Counted from the stretch's first letter, positions 18,215 through 28,803 are shown. The stretch is DNA of 64,000 nt from Azonexus sp. (GCA_030691385.1 JAUYEI010000018.1:62001-126000); one strand, 5' to 3'. The notes: generated from the sequence alone by a model not told the origin. Numbers and translations: made by a program.

Positions 18215-19500
18215 AAAGACTGTTGACCGCAGCATTCGCCCTGCTCATCTCGCAAGCCGCGCTGGCTGGCGTCAAGATCGAGCACTGGGTTACCCCTTCC
18301 GGCGCCCGCGTCCAGTTCGTCGAAAGCCGCGTCTTGCCGATGCTCGACGTGCAGGTCAATTTCGCCGCCGGATCGACCTTCGATCCGGCAGGCAAATCCG
18401 GCCTCGCCGCGCTGACCCGTGGCGCCCTCGACCTCGGCGCCGGCAAGCTCGATGAAACGGCCATTGCCGAACAGATGGCCGATATTGGCGCCAGCCTCGG
18501 CGGCAGCGCCGACACCGACCGCGCCAGCGTCTCGCTGCGCACCTTGTCGGCCAAGGACAAGCGCGAGCCGGCGCTGAGCATCCTGAAAAACGTCCTGCAC
18601 GCCCCGCGTTTTGATGCCGATATTTTTGAGCGCGAAAAAGCCCGCACCATCGCCAGTCTCAAGGAAGCGATGACCCGCCCGGACAGCATCGCCGGCAAGG
18701 CCTTCTGGGCCGCCATGTATCCGAACCATCCCTACGGCCGCCAGGCAACGCCGGAAAGCGTTGCCGCCCTGAGCCGCGACGATCTCGCCGCCTTCCATGC
18801 CCGCTACTACAACGCAGCCAACGCCAGCATCACGCTGGTCGGCGATCTCTCGCGCGCCGACGCCGAAAAGATTGCCGAAGCCATCGCTGCCGGCCTGCCC
18901 AAGGGCGAGGCAGCGACGCTGCCGGCCGCGCCGGAAAAGCCGAAATGGAGTCTGACCCAGCTCGCCCACCCGGCCAGCCAGGCGCACGTATACATCGGCC
19001 TGCCGGCCATCGAACGCGGCAACCCGGACTTCTTTCCACTACTCGTCGGCAACTACACGCTGGGCGGCGGCGGCTTCGTTTCTCGCCTGATGAAGGAGGT
19101 CCGCGACAAACGCGGCTACGCCTACAGCGTCTATAGCCACTTTTCCCCGCTCCGCCAGGCCGGCCCCTTCCAGATTGGCTTGCAGACGAAGCGCTCACAG
19201 GCCAAGGATGCGATCAAGGTGGTGCGCGAAGTGCTCACCGCTTTCCTCAAGGATGGTCCGAGCGAAGAGGAACTGAACGCCGCCAAGGCCAATCTGACCG
19301 GCAGCTTCCCACTACGCCTGGACAGCAACAAGAAGATTCTCGACAACGTCGCCAACATCGGCTTCTACGGTCTCCCGCTCGATTACCTCGACCAGTATCA
19401 GGCCCGGGTGCAGGCGGTGACGGCCGACGACATCCGCCAGGCCTTTGCCCGCCGCGTCCGTCCGGAAAACCTGATCACGGTGACGGTGGCGGCTGATTGA
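18211..19500 (+). CDS. M16-family peptidase-like protein, non-catalytic subunit
   Basis: A 429-residue periplasmic protein with a signal peptide (MKRLLTAAFALLISQAALA). The fold is M16, but the position of the zinc motif reads STFDPAGKSGLAALTRG with no HXXEH, so it cannot bind zinc in the usual way. The C-terminal RGYAYSVYSHF segment provides the Arg/Tyr pair that completes the active site of the catalytic partner in two-subunit M16 enzymes. It is translationally coupled to the small membrane protein upstream. The likely partner is the 16440-17798 product. Confidence 0.94.
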   Translation: MKRLLTAAFALLISQAALAGVKIEHWVTPSGARVQFVESRVLPMLDVQVNFAAGSTFDPAGKSGLAALTRGALDLGAGKLDETAIAEQMADIGASLGGSADTDRASVSLRTLSAKDKREPALSILKNVLHAPRFDADIFEREKARTIASLKEAMTRPDSIAGKAFWAAMYPNHPYGRQATPESVAALSRDDLAAFHARYYNAANASITLVGDLSRADAEKIAEAIAAGLPKGEAATLPAAPEKPKWSLTQLAHPASQAHVYIGLPAIERGNPDFFPLLVGNYTLGGGGFVSRLMKEVRDKRGYAYSVYSHFSPLRQAGPFQIGLQTKRSQAKDAIKVVREVLTAFLKDGPSEEELNAAKANLTGSFPLRLDSNKKILDNVANIGFYGLPLDYLDQYQARVQAVTADDIRQAFARRVRPENLITVTVAAD

Positions 19501-19516
19501 TAGCGTTTGTTTTTGA

Positions 19517-19603
19517 ACCGCAGAGGCGCAGAGACACAGAAAAAAGCGAAGTGGACACCCACTTGCTTTCCGTTTTTCCTCTGCCTCTCTGCGCCTCTGC
19601 GGT
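19517..19603. repeat. Large intergenic palindrome of the CGCAGAGGCGCAGAG type
   Basis: Perfect 18-bp arms, ACCGCAGAGGCGCAGAGA at 19517-19534 and its complement at 19586-19603, enclose a smaller hairpin AAGTGG-ACAC-CCACTT. It lies between the M16 gene and rsmD. Elements with this arm sequence are scattered in many unrelated bacteria. It could act as a terminator-like structure, though it lacks a U-tract. Confidence 0.8.
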
Positions 19604-19615
19604 AAATCTTTTTCC

Positions 19616-20939
<1,324 letters not shown>

Positions 20940-20956
20940 GTTTTTCTGCGCCCCAA

Positions 20957-20990
20957 CAAAAACCCGCGAATTTCGCGGGTTTTTGTTTTT
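20957..20990 (+). terminator. Rho-independent terminator after ferredoxin gene
   Basis: AAAACCCGCGAA and its complement TTCGCGGGTTTT form a strong stem followed by a T-rich run, 18 bp after the ferredoxin stop codon. Confidence 0.9.
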
Positions 20991-21020
20991 CAGTTTCGGG
21001 CCTTTTTTACGGTTGACCGT
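20986..21020 (-). repeat. 35-bp dispersed motif, copy D (strong)
   Basis: Minus strand: core ACGGTCAACCGT (one change), AAAAAA, GGCCC, GAAACTGAAAAA. It lies between the ferredoxin terminator and the hairpin of paired cores. Confidence 0.8.
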
Positions 21021-21028
21021 AGCAAGCC

Positions 21029-21060
21029 CGGTTGACCGCGGGAATCGCCGCGGTCAACCG
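21029..21060. terminator. Perfect 13-bp inverted repeat made of two opposed motif cores
   Basis: CGGTTGACCGCGG at 21029-21041 and its exact complement CCGCGGTCAACCG at 21048-21060, with a 6-nt loop. Each arm carries the core of the 35-bp motif. It sits 1 bp from the stop codon of the minus-strand dynamin-like gene, between convergent genes, where a bidirectional terminator would be expected. There is no clear U-tract on either side. Confidence 0.7.
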
Positions 21061-21061
21061 T

Positions 21062-23011
21062 TCAGGCCGCCTGCAATTCCCGGATATCGAGCGGCACCAG
21101 CATATCCTGAACGCGACCGACAATTTCCTCGAGCGCCTCGATCTGCTGCTGCAGGTTTTGCTCGACGCCATCGAGTTCGGCGATGCGGTCTTCCAGCGTA
21201 TCGGTCGCCTGATGGATGCGCTTGATGCTTTCCAGACGGCGCTTGAGCTGGATCTGGTGCTCGCGCACCTGAGTTTCCATTGGCGCCATGATGGCGCGCA
21301 GCCAGACTTCGGCATCGCGGTTGGCATGCTCGAAAGCGCGCCGTACCTGGGTGGCCACCTCCTCGAAGAATTTCTGCGTGATGTTCTTCTTGTCGTGGGT
21401 AAGCAGGCTGACCATCGTGTTGAGGTGATCATCGCACCAGGCCTGCAGACGATCGAGCTCCTTCTCGTAGCGGAGCAGCGAGAAGGTGGTCGGCGAACCG
21501 AGCTTGAGTCCGTGCTCGATGGCGAACTTCTTGTAAACCGCCTCCATCATCGACAGGATTTCGCTGATTTCCTTGTTCGACTTGTCCAGCGCACTGCGCG
21601 AACCGGCAAAGAAGCCGGCCATCGCATCGGACAAGGTCTTGGAAAATGCAGCATCGAGCATCGTTTCGCGCGTTTCGTGCGTCAACTGGCGCAGAACGTC
21701 GAGGCCGAGGTGGCTGAACAGGTTGTTGGTCAGCGTTGAAAACACACTGCGCACGGCGTAGTAGCGTTGCAGGCCGGACTCGAACTCGTCTTTTTCCGCC
21801 CGCACCTTGCCCATCATGTACTCGACGACGCCCTTGTTCTTGCCACGCAATTCGGTCAGTTCGGTCAGTTGCTCGCGCAGGCCGAGGAGACGGGAGTCGA
21901 GCAGACCGCGCACGCGCTGGGTGACATCGCCGAACTCGCTTTCGGTGCTCTCGCAGACGATGTCGCGTTTGGCCGGAATGAGTTCTTTCGAGAGCGCCGC
22001 TTCGAGCAAGGACAGACGGCTCTTTTCGAGCAAGGCTGCATCACCGTTGATTTTGGCGACCAGACCCTTTTGCGCCGAAACAGGGAAAACCTGGCTGACC
22101 GGCAAGTCGAGAATGGCGGCACTGCTGTCGGCCTGACGCTGGATTTCCGCGTCGATTTCCTCGGTGGACTTCAATTCGTCCCACTGGCCGTCGATCTTGT
22201 TGAGGACGACCATCCGGCCACGCTGAGCCATGCCGCCGCCGCAAATATGCTCGCGCCAGATGGCCAGATCGGATTGGGTGACGCCGGTATCGGCCGCCAG
22301 AATGAAGAGCACGGCATGGGCATTGGGCAACAGCGAGAGGGTCAGTTCCGGCTCGGCGCCGATGGCATTGAGACCCGGCGTGTCGAGAATGACCAGACCC
22401 TGCTTAAGCAGCGGGTGCGGAAAATTGATCATGGCGTGCCGCCAGCGCGGCACTTCGACCAGACCGTCGTCGCCGATCACGTAGAGGTCGATCTGCCCCT
22501 GACCAACCTCGAAACCGAGACGGCCGGCCTCTTCGGGCGTCACCCGGGTCGTTTCGCTGACGTGGCGCAGGGCGTCCTGCATGGCATCCGGCGACTCGGT
22601 ATCGAGCGAAACTTTCGTCCACTCGTCGGCAAAACGCTTGTATTCGCTGACACTGGAATTCGAGGCCCGCGTCTGGATCGGCAGCAGCTCGATGCACGGC
22701 AGCTTGTTGCCGTCGAACAGCAGTTCCGTCGGACACATGGTGGTCCGGCCGGCTGACGAAGGCAGCATCCGGTTGCCGTAGTCGGCGAAGAAAATGGCGT
22801 TGATCAGTTCCGACTTGCCACGTGAGAACTCGGCAACAAAGGCGACATTGAGCCGGTCTTCACGCAGGCGTTCGAGCAGTTGCGTCAGGCGCAGGTCGCT
22901 CTGGGCATCGGACAGCTCGTTGTTATTCAGCCAGCCCTGAAGCTCAGCAATATAAGTAGCCAGGCGCGAACGCCAGGCGGTATAGGCAGCGAATTGGTTG
23001 GCGAGCGACAT
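21062..23011 (-). CDS. Dynamin-like large GTPase
   Basis: A 649-residue dynamin-superfamily GTPase. G1 is FVAEFSRGKSELINAIF, G3 is VILDTPGLNAIG and G4 is VVLNKIDGQWDE. A long helical stalk follows, ending in a probable coiled coil (MEGVEQNLQQQIEALEEIVG-type heptads). No transmembrane span is evident, so any membrane contact would be peripheral. Bacterial relatives act in membrane remodelling or stress protection. I chose the ATG at 23011, which has GGAAGG upstream, rather than the 11-codon longer frame. It is convergent with the ferredoxin gene. Confidence 0.9.
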   Translation of the reverse strand: MSLANQFAAYTAWRSRLATYIAELQGWLNNNELSDAQSDLRLTQLLERLREDRLNVAFVAEFSRGKSELINAIFFADYGNRMLPSSAGRTTMCPTELLFDGNKLPCIELLPIQTRASNSSVSEYKRFADEWTKVSLDTESPDAMQDALRHVSETTRVTPEEAGRLGFEVGQGQIDLYVIGDDGLVEVPRWRHAMINFPHPLLKQGLVILDTPGLNAIGAEPELTLSLLPNAHAVLFILAADTGVTQSDLAIWREHICGGGMAQRGRMVVLNKIDGQWDELKSTEEIDAEIQRQADSSAAILDLPVSQVFPVSAQKGLVAKINGDAALLEKSRLSLLEAALSKELIPAKRDIVCESTESEFGDVTQRVRGLLDSRLLGLREQLTELTELRGKNKGVVEYMMGKVRAEKDEFESGLQRYYAVRSVFSTLTNNLFSHLGLDVLRQLTHETRETMLDAAFSKTLSDAMAGFFAGSRSALDKSNKEISEILSMMEAVYKKFAIEHGLKLGSPTTFSLLRYEKELDRLQAWCDDHLNTMVSLLTHDKKNITQKFFEEVATQVRRAFEHANRDAEVWLRAIMAPMETQVREHQIQLKRRLESIKRIHQATDTLEDRIAELDGVEQNLQQQIEALEEIVGRVQDMLVPLDIRELQAA

Positions 23012-23077
23012 GCGGCGTCCTTCCCGGGCAATCGGAAACTTCAATTTAGCATAAATACATAGACTTGCAGAGCAATT

Positions 23078-23911
23078 TTAATGCTGGCAGCCAGTGCAGT
23101 AATAGGTACTCCGGCCGGCCTGGCGAATTTGTCTGACCACGCCACCGCAGCGCAGACAGGGTTGTCCGGCCCGGTCATAGACGCCGGCCTGGATCTGGAA
23201 CCAGCCGGCACTGCCGTCACTGTGCACGTAGTCACGAATGCTGCTGCCGCCCGCTGCGATGGCATCCGACAAGGTTTGGCGAATGGCCGCCACGAGCAAT
23301 TCATAGCGCGCCCGGCTGATCCGGTTGGCCGCCCGCAGCGGCGAAATGCCGGCGCGGAACAGACTCTCCGAGGCATAGATGTTGCCGATGCCGACGACCA
23401 GATGGCTGTCCATCAGGGTCGGCTTGATCGGCCCGCTGCGTTTCGAAATTGACGAAAAAATCCAGTTGACCGTGAAATCGTCCGACAAGGGCTCGATCCC
23501 CTGCGTCGCCAGCAAGGGATGCAGCTCAGCCGCCTCGGGTGGCCCCGGTTGCCAGAGCACGACGCCGAAACGGCGTGGATCGGCCAGACGCAAACTCTGC
23601 CCGGCCAGCACCAGATCAAAATGATCGTGCTTGGCCGGTGGCAGGTCGCGCGACACGAAACGCAGGTTGCCCGACATGCCGAGGTGGATGATCAGGCTCC
23701 CTTGAACGCCCGCGCGTTGACAGTCGATCAGCAGGTACTTGCCACGTCGGCGCACAGCAACGATGCCGCAGCCCGGCAACAGGTCGATCAAGGCTCGCGG
23801 AATCTCCTGACGCAGCTTCGGCGCACGAATGATCACGCCCTCGATCAGCCCGCCTTCGAGCTCCGGCGCCAAGCCGCGACGACATACTTCCACCTCCGGC
23901 AATTCCGGCAT
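23078..23911 (-). CDS. mutM: Formamidopyrimidine-DNA glycosylase
   Basis: Base-excision repair enzyme that removes 8-oxoguanine and FAPY lesions. MPELPEVE gives the catalytic Pro2 and Glu3 after Met removal. Lys is in RRRGKYLL, and the helix-two-turn-helix region includes GIGNIYASE. The C-terminal zinc finger is CLRCGG...YYCTGC. Length is 277 residues. The ATG at 23911 gives the conserved N-terminus and excludes the 8-residue track extension. It is divergent from the TPR gene. Motif copy J lies inside it. Confidence 0.97.
   Translation of the reverse strand: MPELPEVEVCRRGLAPELEGGLIEGVIIRAPKLRQEIPRALIDLLPGCGIVAVRRRGKYLLIDCQRAGVQGSLIIHLGMSGNLRFVSRDLPPAKHDHFDLVLAGQSLRLADPRRFGVVLWQPGPPEAAELHPLLATQGIEPLSDDFTVNWIFSSISKRSGPIKPTLMDSHLVVGIGNIYASESLFRAGISPLRAANRISRARYELLVAAIRQTLSDAIAAGGSSIRDYVHSDGSAGWFQIQAGVYDRAGQPCLRCGGVVRQIRQAGRSTYYCTGCQH
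23439..23473 (-). repeat. 35-bp dispersed motif, copy J (moderate)
   Basis: Minus strand (the coding strand of mutM): core ACGGTCAACTGG (one change), ATTTTT, TCGTC, AATTTCGAAACG. Translated F-T-V-N-W-I-F-S. Confidence 0.5.
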
Positions 23912-24022
23912 TGCTTGTTCCTCCGGGCAAACCAAAATAACATCACAAACTTATCGGATTCTATGCGTTCCAATAAGCAATTCTGGCGCGACCATCGCGC
24001 AAACCTCGATCGAAAGCCGTCC

Positions 24023-25738
24023 ATGCAACTGAAGCGAATAGCTGCCGCCCTTACCCTCGCCCTGGGCCTGACCCACGGCGGATACGGCCTGGCCGCCGGC
24101 GAAGCCCCCGCCAAACCAGCCGGCAAGCGGCAGAGCACCCAGGCTGCCTCCGAAGACCTGCTGGCGCGCACGGTCTTCCAGGCGCTGGTCGGCGAATTCG
24201 CCCTGCAGCGCGGCGACACCAAGCTCGGCTCCGACGCCTGGACTGATCTCGCCCAGCGCACGCGTGACCCGAAAGTCCTCGCCCGGGCCACTGAAGTGGC
24301 CGGCTTCGCCCGCCAGTTCGACCGCGCCCTCGAACTATCCAAACTATGGCTTGAAGTCGAGCCCGACTCGGCCAAGGCCCGGCAATCACAGTCCTCGCTG
24401 TTGATCCTGGCCAACCGCCTCGACGAACTCGCCCCCCAATTGGCAGCCCTGCTCGCCCAGGACAAACCCAATCTCGGCAACAACCTGATGCACCTCAACC
24501 GCATGCTGGCCCGGCATACCGACAAAAAAGCCGTTCAGTCGCTGGTCGACCGCCTTGCCGCACCGTACGACAACCTGCCCGAAGCGCATTTCGCCATGGC
24601 CCAGGCCGCCGCCAATGCCAACGACAACCTGCGCGCGCTCAACGAAACCGAGAAATCCCTGCAGCTTCGCCCGGACTGGGAAAGCGCCGCCCTGGCCCGC
24701 GCCCAGCTCCAGACCCGGCTATCGCCCCAGACCGCCATCGACAGCCTGAGCACTTTCGTCAGCGCCAACTCGTCTGCCCGCGATGCCCGTCTGGCGCTCG
24801 CCCGCCTGCTCATCAGCGAAAAACGCTACGACGAAGCCCGCCGCCATTTTGATCGCCTGATCAAGGACAATCCGGACAATCCGGACGTCATCTACCCGGT
24901 CGCCATGCTTGCCTTGCAGCAAGGCGACACGACGACCGGACGGACCCAGCTCGAACACCTGCTGACCACCGATTTCGCCGACAAGAGCACCATCCATTTC
25001 TTCCTCGGCCAACTCGACCAGGAGCAAAACAAGACGGAAGCAGCGGCTGAACATTACCGCCAGGTCACCGTCGGCGAGCAATACATCGCCGCCCGCTCCC
25101 GGCTGGCGCAAATCCTCCTGCAACAAGGCAAGACCAGTGAAGCCCGCGAACTGCTGCGCAACACGCGCGGCGGCACGGCGGCCGAACGGACCCAGCTGAT
25201 CCTCGCCGAATCGCAGATCCTGCGCGAAGCAGGCCGGCACAACGACGCCTACATCGTTCTCGACCTTGCGCTGACGGCCCAGCCGGACAACCCGGAACTG
25301 CTCTACGAAGCTGCACTGACCGCCGAGCGGATCGGCAAGCCGGAAATTCTCGAAATCCATCTCAAGCACCTGCTGGCCATCAAACCAGACCATGCCCACG
25401 CCCTTAACGCGCTCGGCTATTCGTGGACCGAACGCAACATTCGCCTGCCGGAAGCCCTGGAACTGATCACCAAGGCGCTCAGCCTGCTGCCGGAAGACCC
25501 CTTCATCATGGACAGCATGGGCTGGGTGCTCTATCGTCAAGGCAAGCTGCCGGAAGCACTGCAGACGCTCGAACGAGCCTATCGCATCAAGGCCGATCCG
25601 GAAATCGCCGCCCACCTTGGCGAAGTGCTCTGGGAAATGAACCGCAAGGACGACGCTCGCCGTATCCTGCTGGAAGCCGTCAAGGCCCATCCGGGCAACG
25701 ACGTCCTGACCGGCACCGTCAAGAAATACCTGCCTTGA
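24023..25738 (+). CDS. Tetratricopeptide repeat lipid/envelope-associated protein
   Basis: A 571-residue secreted TPR protein. The signal peptide MQLKRIAAALTLALGLTHGGYGLA supports the ATG at 24023; an in-frame ATG at 23963 would add 20 polar residues. TPR units run through most of the chain (KVLARATEVAGFARQFDRALELSKLWLEVEPDSAKARQ; HALNALGYSWTERNIRLPEALELITKALSLLPEDPFIMDSMGWVLYRQGKLPEALQTLERAYRI). It lies between mutM and lolB, a conserved betaproteobacterial position. Such proteins are usually protein-interaction scaffolds in the periplasm; no specific partner is evident. Confidence 0.9.
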   Translation: MQLKRIAAALTLALGLTHGGYGLAAGEAPAKPAGKRQSTQAASEDLLARTVFQALVGEFALQRGDTKLGSDAWTDLAQRTRDPKVLARATEVAGFARQFDRALELSKLWLEVEPDSAKARQSQSSLLILANRLDELAPQLAALLAQDKPNLGNNLMHLNRMLARHTDKKAVQSLVDRLAAPYDNLPEAHFAMAQAAANANDNLRALNETEKSLQLRPDWESAALARAQLQTRLSPQTAIDSLSTFVSANSSARDARLALARLLISEKRYDEARRHFDRLIKDNPDNPDVIYPVAMLALQQGDTTTGRTQLEHLLTTDFADKSTIHFFLGQLDQEQNKTEAAAEHYRQVTVGEQYIAARSRLAQILLQQGKTSEARELLRNTRGGTAAERTQLILAESQILREAGRHNDAYIVLDLALTAQPDNPELLYEAALTAERIGKPEILEIHLKHLLAIKPDHAHALNALGYSWTERNIRLPEALELITKALSLLPEDPFIMDSMGWVLYRQGKLPEALQTLERAYRIKADPEIAAHLGEVLWEMNRKDDARRILLEAVKAHPGNDVLTGTVKKYLP

Positions 25739-25742
25739 ACCC

Positions 25743-26060
25743 TGAAACCTCAGTTGACCGCTTATCCATGTCTGGTCTGCCGCGTGAATACGGGCTCCCA
25801 TGCCTTCGCGGCCATTCACCCGTTGGGTGACCGCGCTACGCGGCCGCTGGCACGCCTGGTCGGGCGCCCGGCTTTGTGGCTTCGCCGAAACTCGCCGATT
25901 TGCTTTATTGTTATCGGCTCGTTTTTGCTTCTCCTTGCCGGCATGAGCCTGCTGCGTCCGCAATGGATACCGATCCCTGCTGCGCAGGGACCATATCGTC
26001 GCTTGGCGCCGGCCATCCCGCCCAGGCGCACCATCTGCTGCGTCCAGCTAAGGTTTCAAG
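25743..26060. repeat. Dispersed intergenic repeat, copy 2 (longer form)
   Basis: The first 135 bp closely match 3912-4046. This copy then runs on to about 26060 and ends CTAAGGTTTCAAGG, a near-complement of its own left end (CCTGAAACCTCAG), giving imperfect terminal inverted repeats. The only open frame has no recognisable domain. The element fills the 323-bp gap between the TPR gene and lolB, and its right end supplies the leader before the lolB start codon. Confidence 0.75.
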
Positions 26061-26061
26061 G

Positions 26062-26634
26062 TTGAAATTGCGCTTTGCCCTGCTGCTTGCGGCCAGCCTG
26101 CTGACCGCCTGCGCCAGCACGCCGCCGGCGCGACTGGCCGCCCGCGACAATATCCGCGACTTTGCGCTGGAAGGCCGCTTCGCCCTGCGCGTCACGCTGC
26201 CTGGCCAGGCCGTACAAAACTCCGGCGGCCGCCTGAGCTGGACACACCAGAACCGCAGCGACCGCGTGCTGCTCTCCAGCCCGCTTGGCTACGGACTGGC
26301 CGAAATCGAAACGACACCGGAAATTTCCCGTCTGCGCACGGCCGAAGGCAAGATGCGCGAATCAAGCAATCCCGACGTCCTGATTGAAGATGTCACCGGT
26401 CAGCGCCTGCCGGTCAGCCGCCTGCCTGCCTGGTTGCTCGGCCGCTCGGGCGGAACGGCACAGATCGAGACAGACGCCCAGGGCCGCCCCACCCGGCTGA
26501 GGGAAGACGGCTGGCAAGTCGAGTACGTTTTCGAAGACGACAGCCCGGGCGCCCTGCCGGCCCGCCTGACCCTGTCGCGCAATGGTGAAATCGAACTGCG
26601 CCTGCGCATCGAGGAATGGAAAGAAACGCAGTGA
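26062..26634 (+). CDS. lolB: Outer-membrane lipoprotein LolB
   Basis: Receives lipoproteins from LolA and inserts them in the outer membrane. It has a lipoprotein signal LKLRFALLLAASLLTAC, a beta-rich body (FALEGRFALRVTLPGQ, GGRLSWTHQNRSDRVLLSSPLGYGLAEIE, LPAWLLGRSGG) and a C-terminal strand. Length is 190 residues. The start is taken as TTG at 26062, since no ATG or GTG fits the signal peptide; AAGG lies just upstream within the end of repeat copy 2. The stop overlaps ispE (GTGA). Confidence 0.93.
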   Translation: MKLRFALLLAASLLTACASTPPARLAARDNIRDFALEGRFALRVTLPGQAVQNSGGRLSWTHQNRSDRVLLSSPLGYGLAEIETTPEISRLRTAEGKMRESSNPDVLIEDVTGQRLPVSRLPAWLLGRSGGTAQIETDAQGRPTRLREDGWQVEYVFEDDSPGALPARLTLSRNGEIELRLRIEEWKETQ

Positions 26635-27479
26635 GCGACTGGAACTGGAACAGCGCCTGGCCCGCCCCGGCCAAACTCAACCTGTTCCTGCACGTCGTCG
26701 GCCGGCGGGCCGACGGCTACCACCTGCTGCAAACCGTTTTCCGCTTCATCGACCGCGCCGACATGCTGCGTTTCGACCCGCGCAACGATGACAAAATCGT
26801 GCTCGCCACGCCGATCCCCGGCGTCCCGGCCAGCAGCGACCTGACCGTCCGCGCCGCCCGTTTGCTGCAGGGCGCAACGGGTTGCCGGCAAGGTGTCACC
26901 ATCCATCTCGACAAACAATTGCCGATGGGCGGCGGCCTCGGTGGCGGCTCGTCCGATGCCGCCACCGTGCTGCTCGCGCTGAACCACCTGTGGCAGACCG
27001 GCCTTGGCCGACCCGAACTGGAAAAAATCAGCCTTGCGCTCGGCGCCGATGTCCCGGTTTTCATCCATGGCCGCAACACCTTTGCCGAAGGCGTCGGCGA
27101 AGCCTTTACCGACGTCGCGCTGCCAGCGGAAAGCTATCTGGTTCTGCATCCCGCCGTCCACGTGCCGACGGCAGCCATTTTCGGCGCCCCTGAACTGAAG
27201 CGCGACAGCGCGACCATGCGCCCGGCCGACTGGCGACACGGACAGGGCCGAAATGATCTCGAAGCCGTTGCCTGCGCCAGATTCCCGGCCGTCGCCGAGT
27301 ATCTGGAGCGGCTGAAAAGCCACGCCCCGCAGGCCATGATGACCGGCTCCGGCGCCTGTGTCTTCGCCGGCTTTCCCCGGCGCAACGAGGCCGAGGCCCT
27401 TCTGGCAATCCTGCCGAGCGGCATGCGGGGCTGGATCGCCGACGGCCTGCCCGAACATCCGCTTGCAAAAATTTGTTGA
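26631..27479 (+). CDS. ispE: 4-diphosphocytidyl-2-C-methyl-D-erythritol kinase
   Basis: GHMP kinase of the MEP isoprenoid pathway. [23 protein letters not shown] contains the substrate-binding Lys; [22 protein letters not shown] is the ATP-binding glycine loop; [13 protein letters not shown] is the third GHMP motif. Length is 282 residues. The start is GTG at 26631, coupled to lolB. The gene order lolB-ispE-tRNA-Gln-prs is conserved. Confidence 0.97.
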   Translation: MSDWNWNSAWPAPAKLNLFLHVVGRRADGYHLLQTVFRFIDRADMLRFDPRNDDKIVLATPIPGVPASSDLTVRAARLLQGATGCRQGVTIHLDKQLPMGGGLGGGSSDAATVLLALNHLWQTGLGRPELEKISLALGADVPVFIHGRNTFAEGVGEAFTDVALPAESYLVLHPAVHVPTAAIFGAPELKRDSATMRPADWRHGQGRNDLEAVACARFPAVAEYLERLKSHAPQAMMTGSGACVFAGFPRRNEAEALLAILPSGMRGWIADGLPEHPLAKIC

Positions 27480-27484
27480 GGAGC

Positions 27485-27513
27485 TGGATTTCCGAAAAGA
27501 GCTCCTGTATTAT
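27485..27513 (+). promoter_or_regulatory. Possible promoter for tRNA-Gln
   Basis: TATTAT at 27508-27513 is followed by a GC-rich discriminator (TCGCGCC), as in stable-RNA promoters. A weak TGGATT lies 17 bp upstream. The -35 match is poor. Confidence 0.3.
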
Positions 27514-27553
27514 TCGCGCCTCGCTCGGACGCGAACCCGTTCGAGCAACCCGC

Positions 27554-27630
27554 TGGGGAGTCGCCAAGTTGGTCAAGGCACCGGATTTTGATTCCGGCAT
27601 TCGAAGGTTCGAATCCTTCTTCCCCAGCCA
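27554..27630 (+). tRNA. tRNA-Gln (TTG anticodon)
   Basis: A 77-nt cloverleaf with encoded CCA. The acceptor TGGGGAG pairs with TTCCCCA, the anticodon stem CCGGA/TCCGG encloses loop TTTTGAT with anticodon TTG, and the T-arm is AAGGTTCGAATCCTT. It lies in the ispE-prs gap, its usual place. Confidence 0.97.
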
Positions 27631-27721
27631 GATTTCCTTCGGGCAGGTCACAAGCCTGCCCGATTTTCATTGTGGCGGGCAAATGCACGTAAGCATGCAG
27701 AAGGTCCGGAGGAATGTGGGA

Positions 27722-28672
27722 ATGGCCTACAACAGCTTGATGGTCTTCACCGGCAATGCCAACCCAAAACTGGCTGCCGACGTCGCAAATCAACTCAACG
27801 TCGATCTCGGCCGCGCCAACGTCGGCCGTTTCTCCGATGGCGAAGTCAGCGTCGAGTTGCAGGAACACGTTCGCGGCCGCGACATCTTCGTGCTGCAATC
27901 CACCTGCGCCCCCTGCAACGACAACCTCATGGAACTGCTGGTCATCGTCGATTCGCTCAAGCGCGCCTCGGCTGGCCGCATCACCGCCGCCATCCCGTAT
28001 TTCGGCTACGCCCGCCAGGATCGCCGCTCGCGCTCATCGCGCGTCCCCATCGCCGCCAAGCTGGTCGCCAACATGCTCGTCGCCTCCGGCGTCGACCGCG
28101 TCCTGACCATGGACCTGCATGCCGAACAGATTCAGGGCTTCTTCGACATCCCGGTCGACAATATCTACGCCCTGCCCATCCTGCTCGAAGACATCAAGAA
28201 GCAGAACTACGAAAACCCGATGGTCGTTTCGCCTGACCACGGCGGCGTCGTCCGCGCCCGTTCGCTGGCCAAGCGCCTCGAATGCGACCTGGCCATCATC
28301 GACAAACGCCGTCCAAAGGCCAATGTTTCCGAAGTGATGAACATTATCGGTGAAGTCGATGGTCGTACCTGCATCATCATGGACGACATGGTCGACACCG
28401 CCGGCACCCTGTGCAAGGCCGCCACCGCGCTGAAAGCCAGTGGCGCCAAGAAGGTCGTCGCCTACTGCACCCACCCGGTGCTGTCCGGTCCGGCCGTCGA
28501 ACGCGTTAACGCGTCCGACCTCGATGCCCTGGTCGTTACCGATACCATTCCGCTGCGTGACGATGCCGCTGCCTGCCCGCGCATCCGCCAGCTTTCCGTG
28601 GCCGAAATCATGGCCGAAACCATACGCCGGATCAGCAACGACGACTCCGTCTCGTCGCTGTTTATTGATTAG
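27722..28672 (+). CDS. prs: Ribose-phosphate pyrophosphokinase
   Basis: Makes phosphoribosyl pyrophosphate from ribose 5-phosphate and ATP, for nucleotide, His and Trp synthesis. It shows [40 protein letters not shown], the flexible-loop signature [15 protein letters not shown] and the PRPP-binding [14 protein letters not shown]. Length is 316 residues. The ATG at 27722 has GGAGG nine bases upstream; the longer track frame runs through tRNA-Gln. Confidence 0.98.
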   Translation: MAYNSLMVFTGNANPKLAADVANQLNVDLGRANVGRFSDGEVSVELQEHVRGRDIFVLQSTCAPCNDNLMELLVIVDSLKRASAGRITAAIPYFGYARQDRRSRSSRVPIAAKLVANMLVASGVDRVLTMDLHAEQIQGFFDIPVDNIYALPILLEDIKKQNYENPMVVSPDHGGVVRARSLAKRLECDLAIIDKRRPKANVSEVMNIIGEVDGRTCIIMDDMVDTAGTLCKAATALKASGAKKVVAYCTHPVLSGPAVERVNASDLDALVVTDTIPLRDDAAACPRIRQLSVAEIMAETIRRISNDDSVSSLFID

Positions 28673-28680
28673 TCGCCAGC

Positions 28681-28742
28681 AGGTAGTCGTTAGTCGTTAG
28701 TCGTTAGCGGTTTTTGCTAACCACCAATAACTACCGACTAGT
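28681..28742. repeat. Tandem TAGTCGT repeats between prs and rplY
   Basis: TAGTCGT is repeated three times in tandem (GTAGTCGTTAGTCGTTAG...). After GCGGTTTTTGC it is followed by CTAACCACCAATAACTACCGACTA, a rough inverted counterpart, so the unit could fold. It is related to the array between ftsE and ftsY. Confidence 0.75.
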
Positions 28743-28803
28743 AACCGTTTTTTAAACCATTCCCGCACTGGTCGCGGTTCGGGAAATCTATTGGAGTATC
28801 ACC

